Assembly (NCBI GenBank): GCA_965153455.1
Contig: OZ234501.1
Coordinates: forward strand, 14,744,855 to 14,808,854
Reading direction: 5' to 3'
Origin: Sphagnum compactum
Taxonomy: Eukaryota > Bryophyta > Sphagnopsida > Sphagnales
Length of the DNA: 64,000 nt
Part shown: positions 23,499-36,354 of the stretch, in pieces
Layout of the letters: every line of letters starts with the position of its first letter
Numbering within the stretch: the first letter of the stretch is position 1
Position numbers and translations under genes: made by a program
Notes under the pieces: generated by a model
Told to the model about the DNA's origin: nothing
The model's input: the letters and a program-made list of their open reading frames with translations, nothing else
Database searches by the model: none

Positions 23499-25115
23499 TT
23501 TGAGAAATATTGATGAAACATGTTTCAAATTGACCATAATGCTAGAGTCATGTTGGAAAAAAAAATTAGAATAACAAAATAATGATGGCATCACATTTCC
23601 TTTGCAATATCTAACAAGTTTCAAAGAATTTTGAATAATATTATTATTGACAATGGAAGGATAATGTACGTGTTCAAAATTTCTTATTTGGGAAGAATGT
23701 TTATGATTAATTGCACTAAATTTTTGTTATTTTATGATTGGTACCAATGATCAATTAACTACATCCTAATCATAAGTTCATAATGGATTTTAACCCAAAC
23801 CTATGGGGTGTAGTTGCACAATTTTTTTTGAAGTGCTTAGATTAAATCATTGCGTTCATTGGCCTAAGTGACCTTCATGTTCAAAAAACTAAATGTAGAT
23901 ATTAAATTAGTGGGCGATGGCTAATTTAAATGTTGAGACAAGCTATGAATGAACATTCAAAGTTTTGATATAAATTGATTTTTCCCAATAATTTTTCTTG
24001 TTTTCTATTCTTGGAACTTCTTCACCATCATAAGCTTTAAGGGGTAGTTTAAAATTACATGTCCTAATCCAAACTAGAATTTTAATTCTTATTAAGTTTT
24101 GCAAATCATTTAAAAATTAATCAAGACTCAAATATAGATGTTATGTTTCATATACAAGCTTATTAATTTGAGGCCTTTTTAAACTATAAATATTAGCACA
24201 AAATATCCCATTAAATCATGTCATTCTTTGAAATTGAAGTTGGGTTGGTGAAGGTTATGCCAATCCATCTTTTAAAGATTTGGACCACTGTTGGTCAATT
24301 ATTGAAAAACATTTGATTATCAACCCAAGTATTGATAACCTATTAGTCAATTATTAAGTTCTTAAAAAATGGCAAATAATTTACTTGCTTGGTACGTATC
24401 AAGCTGAAAACAAAAAGAAGACCCTTAGGAGGCCATGTTTTGAATTTCAAAATTTAAACCTAATTGGATGATTAAAAATTCATGTAGATACGTTATCAAT
24501 ACTAAAACCTTAAACATATTTATGACAAATAACATTAAAAAAAAGATATAAAAAATTCATATAACATACTTTACCTAGGTAGTATAATTGATGATTGTTA
24601 GTGTATTTAATAGTTGACCTTTATGTGTAAACACTGTAAAAAATAAAGTAAATATATAATCAAAGATATTATTTTGATAATGAAATTGATAAAAAATGGG
24701 TTTAAATTTTCAAATTTTATTGGTATTGATACCTTATGTGATCTAAAAATAAAAATGGGAAAAAAAAAACCTATTCAACTAATTATGAAAAGAAAAAACA
24801 ATAAGCAACCAATATTGATTTGGACCTTTGATGAAGGTGATGTTTTATGAAACCTATTTCAATTAAGAAGGTTTCTCCTAGAACATTAAGTGTCATTAGG
24901 GCTTCTTTTGAAAGATCATGTGAAATCATTGGGCTAGAAAAAATGGGTGAGGCGCAAAACATGTATGGGCTTGTCAATCCATGGTGGTGGGTGTCTATTA
25001 ACCATGGCTTGCACACTTATAAACACAATGCCCCAACATTTTTACTATTTGAACATTGGTCACATGCATTTAACTTCCATGATTTTTAACTTACAAACAT
25101 ATGAGAAAGCATTTT

Positions 25116-25175
25116 GTTTCAAATGAATAAATTGGTTGTTTGCTTGTTTCAAATGAATGAATTGGTTGTTTGCTT
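25116..25175 (+). repeat. 30-bp tandem duplication
   Basis: gtttcaaatgaataaattgg followed by ttgtttgctt, repeated once with a single base change (ataa to atga). Confidence 0.9.
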
Positions 25176-25996
25176 TTCATTTTGAGACAATCAATTCTTT
25201 TGAACAAAGAGATCTTAACTTATGTTTAAGTCAAAATTGTCATTTGCAAATTTGATTCAAATTGGGATGTTCCAAACCTTCTTCTTTCACAACTTATAAA
25301 ACAATTGTATGCATGTTGGTGGTGCTAATGGTGTGATAATTTATGCACATCACGTTGCTATGATCACAACAAATTTAAACAAGGAAAATCCATAATTTTT
25401 TTTGTTTGCTCAACCTTCGAGTTCAATAATGTAAAATTTCATTTTGACAAACAATTATTTTGGTACTAATTTTACAAAAAAAAAGAAAGTTTTAAGATAT
25501 TGACATTGATATAAAACAACATTCTTCCTCCCCCCACTATGGACTAAAAGTAAGTTGTGATAGTTAGGTTGGTGACATGGTTTTCAAATGACCAAATGAA
25601 CAAACGACTAAAATGACATAGTCAAAGAGGTGCTATGGTATGTTGACAAACTTGTATTTGTCTCCATTAGCCGTTGAAAATGGTGAATGCAATTGTCAAA
25701 AGAAACATGGCACATTATTGACCCAAGAGTTTTCCCACGAGCTTAATCATGCTGACAAGCCATAGCACCGAAGGAAGTACTACAAAATGGTGTTAGACAA
25801 GAGAAAGAGTCACAAACATATGGTTCCCACTTACCCCTCGTGTGGTAAAAGTCCTAACCTACACTTCCAACCCAAAACCCAAGACTTTTGAACACCAAAT
25901 AGAATCTCCATCCCAATTTTACTAATAACGAGCACCACACCGAGGCACTCTTATTTTCCCATTACTATATAAGCAAGAGAATCAAACCAAAACCAC

Positions 25997-26346
25997 ACCA
26001 TAGTACATAACAAATTATAGTCACACCACTTTAGCACAACACCCTAGTACTTATCAAGTTATAAGCACACAACTTAACACAACACCATAGTACATTACCC
26101 AAGTTATAGAGCACACCACTTAACACAAACACCCTAGTACTTAACCCAGTTATAGAGCACACTAACCCTAGTGCTTTATCAAGTTATAGAGCACACACAC
26201 CCTAGTACTTAACCAAGTTATAGAGCACACATACCCTAGTACTTAACCAAGTTATAGAGCATACTAACCCTAGTACTTAACCAAGTTACACCACTTAGCA
26301 CAACATGGCCTAGTACTTTACCAAGTTAGCACACCAATTAGCACAA
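25997..26346 (+). repeat. Minisatellite of about nine units (34 and 44-47 bp)
   Basis: Units share ccctagtacttaaccaagtt followed by atagagcacac. Outer units are 44-47 bp and contain cacttaacacaac; four middle units are 34 bp and lack it. The array thus mixes two unit lengths. Confidence 0.88.
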
Positions 26347-26496
26347 AGTAATAATGAATGGAGCCAACAAAGGTACATAGAAGAAGATCTTATGTAATGA
26401 AAAGAGGCAGGAGGGAGGCTAGTTAGCTAGCTAGGCCAGCCACATGAAGTACATGGCTCTGACATAATAGGTTAGCCCAAAAGCAAAGAGATGAGG

Positions 26497-26545
26497 AAGG
26501 GGAGGGGGGGAGGGAAGGGGAGGGAAGGGAAGGGAAGGGGAGGAG
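26497..26545 (+). repeat. Purine-rich G-run tract (potential G-quadruplex)
   Basis: Runs of three or more G separated by single A or AA over about 50 bases on the plus strand. It lies 150 bases after the minisatellite. It could form a G-quadruplex on this strand. Confidence 0.6.
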
Positions 26546-26549
26546 TGAA

Positions 26550-29500
26550 ATCTTATAATCAAAGCTTGTTGGGCCAGCCATCAAGCAAGCCAGCAAGCCA
26601 GCCAGCCAGCCAACACCCTCTTTCCCCTTTCAAGTACTCCTCATTCTCAATGAACTTGACCTTTTGTTAGTACAATACAATTCACACTTGGTTTGTGTGG
26701 ATTGGCACCTACTTCTACTACTACTACTACTACCTTCAACCCCCTCCCCACCATCCCCCATTATTTGAGATGATAAGAAGAGAGGTGAAAGAGTCCAAAG
26801 TTGGTACCTATGTATGTAAAATATGTAAGTAGAGAGAGTCACAATTGTACTACAATTGTGTGTGTGTGTGTGCTATATCCAAAAATTTTAAAGCCTTTGG
26901 GTCAATAAGACTTCTTAAGGCTTATTTATACCTATGGAGCTTCAAATTGTGAGTTTAAATTAAACAAAGGAAATACAAATTTCTTAAAAAAAATGTTGTA
27001 AGAAACCCAAGATAGACCAACATTAATTTTTTTTCTTTAATTTTTTATTTATTTTAAAGGTTTCACTAACCAGATCATTTTATCTCAACCAATGAAAATG
27101 AAAACTCTCTACAACCCTAGTTAAGAAATTTAATTAGGGAAATGAATAGGTGAGGAAATAAGTTAATTAGTTATTTTATTTGTTCAATGACACACCACCC
27201 CCCATTTCCCCTCCAATGAGCACATGTGTGAATGAAATTCTAATTTCAATTTACCCTAGCCTAGGGTTAGTTTCCATAGACAAAAATGAATAATTTATTT
27301 TTAAAAAATAATTCGTTTTAAAATATTTTTAAAAATATTTTTTTTTCATGATCTACTATGATATCCTCATACGAAGAGCAAATTTATAAAATTGTAACTA
27401 ACTTGCAGTAATTATGATTGTCTTCAACACCTCAACTTCGTATTTTCATGAGAATACGATAATAAAAACCTTTGAATTTTTTTTTGCTTCTCTCTACTCT
27501 CTTTCTTTCGCTTCGGAGCCCCAACTCGCCACCCCCCACCCGGCCTTCCCCCCCCCCCCCCCCCCCGCCATGATAAATGGGCAGCACCCCCATAAGATTA
27601 TAATAAAAGTTTGGTGCGGGTACCGTCATATCCCCATTCCTCGGACAAAAAACAAACAAACAAAGAGGTGATGTGCATTGTCATACAGTGCCAAGTATGG
27701 TCTCCACGTACAAATTTATATTATATTTGGGTGTACAGTGAAGGCCATGGTTGTGGCTTAAAGTATAATATTACATGCAAATGGGGTCGGCTCAAGGCGG
27801 TTGGTTTGCGGTTCCGGAGAAAAAAATTTGAAAATTTAAAATATTTCTCAACCGTATTTTTTGACCCACCCTAGGTTTCTTTACCATTGGAAAGTTCAGG
27901 GTTATTAAATAATAAAATATTTTTTTATAAAAAAAATGGAAAATTGTAATAAACCCCTCCAAAACTTACTTATGCTGAGTTGCCGAATTGAGTTTTGCCG
28001 GACATGGACATCCAACACACATAATTTGTTTCTATGAAAATAATTTGGGTCGGTGGAGGACGAGAAGGGGGAGTGATTTAATCCCTAACCAACAAAACAA
28101 ACAAACACACATTTAACCTTGGTGGTCACCCGACAACAAACTACTCATTTCACTTTGAAAACCGAGTTAACCCGTTTACCTAATCAATTTTTTTTTTCCA
28201 TCCGTTCAACAACCGGACATGTTTTAGCAATCAAAGAAAACTAAAAATCGCTTGGTACATAAAATTCATTCCTTGCGTTTTTTTGAAACCGTAACAACTT
28301 AGCTCCGTACTAGGTACTTCTTCTTCGCTTTGAAACCAAAAAGAAAAAAAAATGCCCTTCAAGACTTGGTCAAACAATGAGCAAAATATTGGCAAAAATG
28401 ACAAAAGTTACGCCCCCACACCCACCCCCCACCCCCCTCTCGGGCCAATTGTGCTCGACATCGGTTTGTAGCCCGTCGAGGTAGTGGTGGTGTTTTAGCT
28501 CCGACCTCTTCAAGACCCATTTACAAAACCTTATAAAACAACACTTCATACTTCGTACCAAAATCACACACCCACTCCTTCCTTAGTTGCTACCAAGGTT
28601 AACCCATAGTTAACCCTTGGTGGTGGTTGTGGTTTAGTTCCGGTCAGAGTGAACCAGCACCCACCAAATGCACCAGTTGGCCGTTCTGTCCACAGGATGG
28701 GCTGCGTTTTTTCATCCGACTCCTGACCCTGCATTAACCAACATTGTACCACAGTCAGCCTTTTATGGTTGCTGACCTTTGGATCCCCTTTGTTTTTTTG
28801 GCCCCTTTTTTCCCCAACCCTGACCTCCCTACTACCCTCTTTACCTAGCTACCCTATTGACCTACTTATTCTAGAGTAGCTCTACTACATCTTGGTCCTA
28901 CATCATCATCTTTTAACTCTTTTGCATATACACACATTAGATGGGTGTGGATGAGGGTTTGTAGGATCTCATCCTTTTGGATGCATGTGTGAGCATTGTG
29001 GTGAGAGATGCTCGCTCACTCACAATGTCCTAAAATTGAATGCTCCAGATTTTGCAAAATTCAATCCAAAGCTAAATTGCATCCAAAGTGGGTTTTCACA
29101 CTTTAAATTCTCTTTTTACAAGCAACTAGAGGTGAACCATTTCACATGAACTTCATGTGAACTTGACCAATTGGCTTTTTTGATCACCATGTTGTTGAAT
29201 TGCATGCACATACATCTCATATGTGTGCATTCATCCACAAATGGTCTTGATAATGGGGCCCTCCTTTGTGAATCAAAAGATGGCTGGAATTGGCTTCCTT
29301 TGCAATGAGATTGTGCACCTTATTGAGGTGTTGGGTGAACAAGTATTTTGTAACATATGTAATGAAACACATGTTGATTTTGCACATCCATTTCGACTCC
29401 ACCCTCGTCCAATCTTAATTTTTTTTGGGCTTTCTTAGATGTTCAAGGGGCTTCATTTGCTCTTGCGATTTCCACCCCCCGCCCCCCCTTCCCCATCCGC

Positions 29501-30359
29501 CCTTTATACTAACAATTGAAATTGAAACCAACAAAATTGATTAGTTTACATTTGACACTATTATTAATGTGGGTATTATATAAACCTTAGAATTTAAGTT
29601 TTATTTGCCCCCATTTAAAAAAGATATTACATAAAAAAAACCCCAACCTCCATTCCATACATAAATTTTTTTTGAAAAGAAATTTGTTTTTTCCTAAACC
29701 AACCCAAAACCTAACCAGTGCTGGCTTGGGTTTCATCCAACGAAACCCAAAACATGTTTTTCCCAACTGGTGGTCTGATGGATGTTGGTTTACTCTGGCC
29801 TTGAGTTCCTTGGGTTTAGTTAGTTTCACTCAAATGACAGTCTTTCCCGTTGAAACGTGCATTCTTTTGGACGCTGTTATTAGGGCAGATCTAATACCCG
29901 GGTTGGGTTCGATAGCCCCCCCTCCTCCTCTCCGAATCTAATACCCGTCCAAACACTGGTGCAAAGGAAAAGGGGGGTTCTGGGGGGTAAACTATGGAGG
30001 GGGGGGGAAAAAAAAAGAAAAAAAAAAAAAAAGACAGATTTACAACTAGCTGTTCTGCGACAACATTTATGACCCCACTTTTGTCAGCAACTCTCCTTTT
30101 TCTGCCGCAATGTTTCCGCACACAAAAAGAAAGTAGTTTGAAACCCCCCCCCCTCCCCCGGCCCACCGGGCCCCCTCTCCCCCAAAAAAAAACAAACACG
30201 AAAAAAGGGCCTCCAGAGGCTCTTTAGAGTTCGTTGATTGGCCGATTTTCTTTGTCGGGTGCTATTATTAATTCCCTAATCGTCTTTAATTTTTTGTGAC
30301 AAAGCCAAAGAGAAAAAAAAGGGACTCAGATGGTAGGTAGGAAGGTACCTATCTGCTTG
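26550..30359. other. Transitional spacer with C-rich and G-rich runs
   Basis: Holds long C runs (for example 27549-27566), a (caagccagc)n-like stretch at 26580-26612, and a sequence block tggtttactctggcc at 29.79 kb. An inverted relative of that block lies near 28.66 kb and resembles the end of family B. GC content rises toward the CCCH gene. An imperfect (gtag)n/(ctac)n hairpin lies at about 30332-30375. No gene seen. Confidence 0.5.
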
Positions 30360-31410
30360 GTAGGTACCTACCTACTTATTGGGGTGGGGGTGGAGGGTGT
30401 GTGTACTGTGTACATATGTGTTGTGTGCATTTGGTAGGTTATTAATTTCGGGATCTCGTTTAGGTAGCTGATTCGCCGACGTCTTTTTGTTTCAGGGACG
30501 AGATGACGAGACCCTGAAATCGCGCCGCAACTGCCTCGGGACGTGGAACGCGATTTCGGGACCTCACATATTGGGTGGCCTGTATGGGGCGGGCGTCTTC
30601 TCGTGAGCGCTTTGTTGCAGCAACAGAACGGGGCCCGGACAAGCCGACCACCGGACCCACCCGCAGTACCAACCCCGCTGGAAACCGCGCGTGCACGGTC
30701 GGTTTGTTTTGCTTTCTGCTTGCCGGCTGTCTGCAATTGGGGCCTGATTTTCAGAACTGGATTCAGAACAGGCGGTTCTTTACTTTTGCAAAGAGCCTCT
30801 GATTCCCACTTCTAAAATTTAGAGCGGTTCCAGTTCCCCCCGGGTTTACTCCCTCACTATCTGACTCTCTAAGGGCTAACCAGAGGTTAACTGGCAGTTA
30901 ACTGCACTCAAAACTTGAGAAACCAAACCTATGGTTCTAACCTGCGAACCGGTTACCCGCCCAACACTAATAAAAACTGAGAACCCGGGTCCAATTTTTG
31001 ATTTCGATTCCAAAAATTAGACCAAGTTTTTGGTCCGGTTTTTTTACAAATGGAACCGGAGGGTCTAACCTGCCCATCCGGGTGCCCGCCCTAGACGGGT
31101 ATGTACGGTGAAGCAGAAACCGCGCGGTCTAGGAAGTGGCGCAGGGTTGCACCGCCCGTGATCTGGATGGAAACACGGTGGCTGGCCCCCCGGGGTTAGA
31201 AGGAGAGAGACGATGGCGAGGAGGAAGAGAGCCTGAGTAGGTGCTGCTGTTGCAGCGCAGCGCATCGCCATGCGCTAGCGAGCTTTGCTCTGCCCGGCTC
31301 TGCTCAGATCGTCTAGGTCGTTCCAATCGGGGTGTGGAGGAGGGGGAAAAAACCACGGGAAATCGGTTGACGAAGTGAAGGAGTCATTGGTTAGAGTAAT
31401 CTGAGGAATT
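30360..31410. other. GC-rich upstream region of the CCCH gene
   Basis: Base composition rises sharply here with many CG dinucleotides, unlike the AT-rich spacer to the left. The open frames on both strands have no recognisable domain and look like by-products of GC richness. At about 30800-31090 there are loose repeats built around aaccgg and ggttcc. It probably contains the CCCH promoter, but no convincing TATA box was found. Confidence 0.4.
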
Positions 31411-31412
31411 TG

Positions 31413-31453
31413 ATGCTGCATCGGAAGCAGCTTTTGAAAGCTCACGGATTGAT

Positions 31454-31504
<51 letters not shown>

Positions 31505-31508
31505 TTGA
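31413..31508 (+). promoter_or_regulatory. Upstream ORF encoding a polyserine tract, in the probable CCCH leader
   Basis: An ATG at 31413 opens a 31-codon frame that reads MLHRKQLLKAHGLM, then 15 consecutive AGC (Ser) codons, then Arg-Ser and TGA. It lies about 310 bases before the CCCH start. If it is within the transcribed leader it would act as an uORF whose length follows the microsatellite. Transcription start is not known, so the role is inferred. Confidence 0.45.
31455..31501 (+). repeat. (AGC)n trinucleotide microsatellite
   Basis: About 15.7 uninterrupted AGC units upstream of the CCCH coding start. They are read as serine in the 31413 upstream ORF. The perfect repeat implies length instability. 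Confidence 0.95.
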
Positions 31509-31612
31509 CTCCGGGGAGCAGCATCATATCTGGAGCTTTATTACGATTGCTTCTGGTTTTCTGCAATTCTAAAAAATCTGTTGGATCTGGAGTCAACCGC
31601 AGCGGTCATAAT

Positions 31613-31663
31613 ATGCTGCCAGAGTCCTCTGCTGCAGGGGCGTCGTCGTGGATTTGTGACTAA
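31613..31663 (+). promoter_or_regulatory. Second upstream ORF of the CCCH leader (16 codons)
   Basis: ATG at 31613 followed by 15 further sense codons and TAA at 31661. It is short and ends before the main start. It matters only if this region is transcribed and unspliced. Confidence 0.35.
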
Positions 31664-31814
31664 TTAGAAGCGGCATTCTGACGCTGTGGTGACGAGATTG
31701 CTGGTGAAGAGCTTGGTAAGAGAAGTTGTTTCCAGCTCTTAGAGAGTCAGATAGTGAGGGAGAGAGAGACAGAGAGGCAGACAGACAGAGGCAGAAAGAG
31801 AGAGGTGAGCGGGC

Positions 31815-31874
31815 ATGCTTGATGGAATACTATGCGCCACCCAAAGGGGCGCCCTCTTCCTTTGCAGGCCTTGA
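31815..31874 (+). promoter_or_regulatory. Third upstream ORF, overlapping the CCCH start out of frame
   Basis: ATG at 31815 lies seven bases before the main ATG in another frame and stops at 31872-31874, inside exon 1. It has G at -3, whereas the main ATG has T at -3 and G at +4. Scanning ribosomes might therefore meet a comparable or better start first. An AG/GTGAGC sequence at about 31804 could splice this segment out in some transcripts. Confidence 0.35.
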
Positions 31875-34800
31875 AAGTTCAGGAAGTGAATCCACTGGTT
31901 TAGCAGTCCTGGGGTCCATACAGTACGACGACTGGCGTGGAAAGCATGGTGCGCCTTCACCAGGCAGCACAACAGCAGATACTGGTCCTGACGGTAAGCT
32001 CCTCGACCATTTCTTCCTTCCTTCCTACCTCCGTCCCTAGCCCATCTCCTCCCCAGCAGCAAGTCCTCTTCAAAAAGCCGCTTCTCTAGAATTATTGCAG
32101 CTCTTCCTGCACTGACACGAGTTTGCTTTAAGCGACTTTCAATGAGAATCGTGGCATAGGGGGGACCGTAAGGCTTCCTCCGGACAAGAGGCAGCAATTG
32201 GAGGCCCTACGGATCAGCTGATCTGGCCGGTGCAGGACTTGGAAGACTGGATGGTTTGCTTCATGGATCTGCCATACGGGGAGTCTTCATCTGTTCACGG
32301 ACATAGCGATTTCGTGTGCTTGTCAAGCACAAGTCTCTCTGCGCGCACAGCTGCTCTGTCTGTCTTGCAGATCGCTAGAAGGTCGACTCGATGATAAGGA
32401 AATTGGACCACTTCTTTGGTGCCAATAGTATAGACATTTCCTCCTGTACCTGGATCTCCCTTGGATGTTCAGTATCTCCAGGCCGCCTTACGCGTGGAGA
32501 GAGTTCACTTCAGTGCGGAACTCCTCTAGGAACGATGCAGACGGCTCTTACAACGATTTCCTTTCTGTCAGTAACGAGGATTGCGAAAAAAGTATCCTAT
32601 GACGTCTTCACGGCCAGTCTCGGATCTCTGTTGCCCTTTGTCTCTTTTGTGGAAGCAAAGATCCACAGATCCAGAAGCTCACCGGCTTGGCCATAGCTCA
32701 GCTCTCTTTTGTAAATCAGTTGTCTGCATCTCGGGGAGCGTCTTAGTGGCACATTCACAAGGGAACGTGATCCGGATTGGGCTTCTGTACTGTGTGCTTC
32801 TTACACATGCATGGTTGCATGCTGCTGCTTGAGTGGCAATTAGTGTTTTCTCTGTTTTGCAGATAGTCACAACATTCAAGGATCAGTTCAATACTTGTGT
32901 TTGTCTGTTTGTGGATGACACAAGATTCAAGGAGTAGTTCATGAAATAAATCTTGCATTTTGAGCAGTAATTCTTTGTACATGAGGTTCTTCTGAACTAA
33001 GTTGCTAATAAGCAATACATTGGGTTGCAAGGTCTTGCAGAAGCAGTGTGGCAAATGACAATGCAACCACATCAGGAAGGCATAGATGCAGCTGGCCAAG
33101 GACAGTTTCCAGAGCGACTTGGTGAGCCTGACTGTGTATATTACATGCGCACAGGCCTCTGTGGCTTTGGTCAGACTTGCCGGTTCAATCACCCCCCTAA
33201 TCGCAAAATGGTGAGGAACTTCACACCATTTTATTTTTCTTTTTGTATTCAAATGTGTTTTGGGAGATTGTGAGCACTGGATGGAATTCATGTTTTCTTT
33301 TGTTTGTTTTGGAATTTCAAGATGATGAACATTCCAAATGTGCTGGGCATTTGCAAAGGAGTTTGGTGTAGATTGTAGTGCACACAGGAAGGCACTAGCA
33401 GTGAATTTTGAAGATGAAAACCTAATTTCAAATTCTTAATCTCACTTTGTATTTTATTTACGATCCCAAAATTGAATTCTGGATTTGATTCTGTGCATGA
33501 TATGCTTGGGATTCATGCTTGCCTGCTGATGTGATGCAGGCTGCAGCAGTTGCTCGTGGCAAGGGGGACTATCCTGAAAGATTTGGTCAGCCAGAATGCC
33601 AGGTACTGAACCTTGTTCTTAGACATCTGTGTTTAAGTGTGTGTATCCAGGTGTTTGACTTGTCAGCCATCCAGGTCCATATGGAAAATGCAACGCCAAG
33701 GCGCTCTTTCTTAGTGCTTATATTTTTGTTATCCAATCCAGATGATCTCCAAAGTTCAATGGCATAAAAGTCATTGTTGAACCTCCTGTTGCTACAATTA
33801 TAGTGTGATTGGTACATTTGTCAGTGTAAAGTAGTGATTGGTTGATAACCTGGATGTAATTGATCTCTCCAATTTTGCAAATTCAGTATTATCTGAAAAC
33901 GGGGACATGCAAATTTGGAGCCACATGCAAATATCATCATCCAAGGGATCAGGCAGGATCAACAGGACGAGTGCAGTTGAATGGTCTTGGTCTTCCTTTG
34001 CGACCGGTTTGTCTATCTGTTTTCCCTGTCATGTTATTTCTTGCTTTCTCTAGTGAGAAACTTCTCAATGCGGCTTTCTAATGCAGCAGGTCTTTAGATT
34101 TTCACCTGTCCTGGTGTTCCACGAGAATTAGGCATTAAATTGCAGTGGCTCATAACCCTATCCTCTTCATCTGTGAAGGCTCAAAGAAAAGAAGATAAAC
34201 ATATCTGCTGTTTTACATCTGTGTTTCTTTGTAGCTTATGTATGCCTCTTCAGACTTTTTTTGAGATATTTTGAATGGCTTGTTATGTAAAATTGATCTA
34301 GGAGATCTGAATGTGCTGGTATTTATGGTGAATTCCTTTCGACCAGGGTGAGAAAGAGTGTGCATACTACATGCGCACAGGCTCTTGCAAATATGGTGTA
34401 ACATGCAAATTCCACCATCCCCCAGTGGCAACATTTGTTTCTCCACTTTATACAACTACTGGAGCTCCAACATCACCAGCCCCTCAACCTTATCCACCAG
34501 GTCTTCCTTCATGGCCAATGGCAAGGGCACCTTATCTTCAACCTCGTCTGCAGGGTCCTTCCACTTATTCACCTGTGCTTCTTCCTTCACATCAGGGCCT
34601 TGTGTCAGTGCCAGCATGGAACACATATCAAGTAAGCAGCCTTCAACATAGTCTATACAGATCAGCTTGAGTCTCCTATGTGTTTTCTTGGTACATCCTC
34701 TGGATTTATCAGGCCTCTATTGGAACAATTGCTGATGTCATGCCCTTTTGAACTCCTTTGTTTGTGATGAGGTGTTTGCTTTAGTTCTTGATTTTTTTGG

Positions 34801-36354
34801 GTGTGATGTCTTCTTATGGACATAGTACCACGATGGAAAGATTGCACTGCAAACATTGCACAAGAAGGGTGGTTCTTCCCTTAGATATCCCCCATATGAG
34901 TAATTGTGTTGTTTATGGTGTGAATTTGATGGCTTTGGTATCATAGCAGCATGGGTTGAATATCCATGCCTGTGTTAGAATTAGGTTACTTCCAAGTGTC
35001 TTTTGAGGTATCATTTTTGAACACATGTTGCTGAGGGTATGAGCACATACTTGACTTAAATTCATAGCACCATCAGATATCCTATTGTGCTTCAGGATGT
35101 GTGCATGGTTCATTGGCATTTTGTGCTGGATTCAGTTTTGTGATCTGTGTTCCTACACAACTGTGTGCATTTCACAAGAGATGTTCAGATCTGTAGCAAA
35201 TCACATATTTGAGCTTCCATTGCCTTTTTGGGTACGTGAAGATTTACTGAATGGCATCAACACTTTCTAGTTTTGTTTGCGGATTCTGCAGCTGAGTCAT
35301 CACATGGATAGTGAGATACAGAGGCGTTGATTGGCATTGTTGAAGGCAATGAGTGCTGCATGTTGGAGTGGCTCCACTGGTTTGTTTGTTGCCATTCTAA
35401 ATGTTTCTCACTGTTTCTAACAGGGCCCAGTTGGTCCCATGACATTGCCGGAGGGGCAACAACATCCATTAGGAACAAGTTATCTCTATGGAACATTACA
35501 ACAGTCAGATTCAGGCAGTGTTCAGGGAACATATGCACCTTACCTCCAAGGATCATCAGCGATGGGGGTGCCAGCAATACAACCCCATAACACCAATAGC
35601 CAGAGAGATACAATATTTCCTGAAAGACCAGGACAGCCTGAATGCCAATACTACATGAAAACAGGGGATTGTAAGTTTGGGATCACTTGTAGGTACCATC
35701 ATCCTAAGGACAGAGCTATCCCTTCACCAACCTGTATTTTGAGCCCGATGGGTCTTCCATTGCGACCAGTAAGGAATCTTTCCAATCTTTCCACATTTAT
35801 TGTCCATGTCAAATGGTGTTACATCCTCCATAATTGGAGATCTTTTCCTGCTTCCTAAACAATTATTCCACTAAAAGGCATTATGTGTTTGGATGCATGG
35901 GTTACTTCTCCTATCCTCTCGGTACTCATTCTGCGCTGTGTGATCCTCTGAATGACAGGGCGCACCACCTTGCAGCTTCTACAACCATTATGGTATTTGC
36001 AAATTTGGCCCGACATGCAAATTTGATCATCCACTATTGGGCTTAACTTACAGTCCATCGGCATCATCACTGACAGATATGCCAGTTGCACCTTACCCAA
36101 CTGGACTGTCACCTACTGCACTTGGTCCTTCTCCTGTTGAAGCTCCTCATGAAGGCCCATCTGGTGCTAGCTCCTCCAATGAGCCAACAGCTCCTTCAGA
36201 AGAACACCCTGGTCTTCAACAGTTGAGAGATGGATCAGATCCCTCAGTTGTCAGTGCATCAGTGGGTGCTACTACAACACAAGATTTGTCAACTCAAGCA
36301 ACAATTTCGGGAATGGGAAGCAGAAAGGACAGCCAAGTGGAAAGTCACGAGTAA
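31822..36354 (+). CDS. CCCH zinc-finger protein, five-finger ZFN type, seven exons
   Basis: Exons read as 31822-31993, 33032-33210, 33540-33602, 33887-34006, 34347-34631, 35424-35768 and 35959-36354, giving 519 aa with every junction in frame. Five C-x8-C-x5-C-x3-H fingers lie at about residues 92-111, 137-156, 183-202, 347-366 and 393-412, for example [20 protein letters not shown]. The gap between fingers 3 and 4 is rich in Pro, Gly and Ser, and the C-terminus is acidic and Ser/Thr-rich. Five fingers grouped 3+2 is the layout of plant ZFN/C3H proteins, which bind RNA or DNA in the nucleus; the exact target is unknown. The start is the first in-frame ATG of exon 1. Exon 2 could also begin at 33041, which would drop three residues. 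A GTAAGT donor overlaps the stop codon, so a spliced alternative C-terminus is possible. The N-terminal exon is the least certain part. Confidence 0.88.

Larger units (their letters stand above)
15644..25996. other. Long AT-rich spacer
   Basis: About 10 kb with no supportable gene. It holds family C and D repeats, the 20.4 kb hairpin, (taccta)n-like stretches near 20.93 kb and the 25.1 kb duplication. The open frames are under 100 codons and look random. Confidence 0.6.

Noticed and set aside
30368-30815. Overlapping frames on both strands in the GC-rich region
   Set aside because: Composition-driven; no start context, domain or splice structure that makes a gene.
31739-32197. 152-codon minus-strand frame
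   Set aside because: Shadow of the GC-rich leader and first exon of the CCCH gene, no recognisable family.
32755-33291. 178-codon minus-strand frame
   Set aside because: It lies opposite CCCH exon 2 and intron 1 and has no domain; the plus strand explains the conservation.
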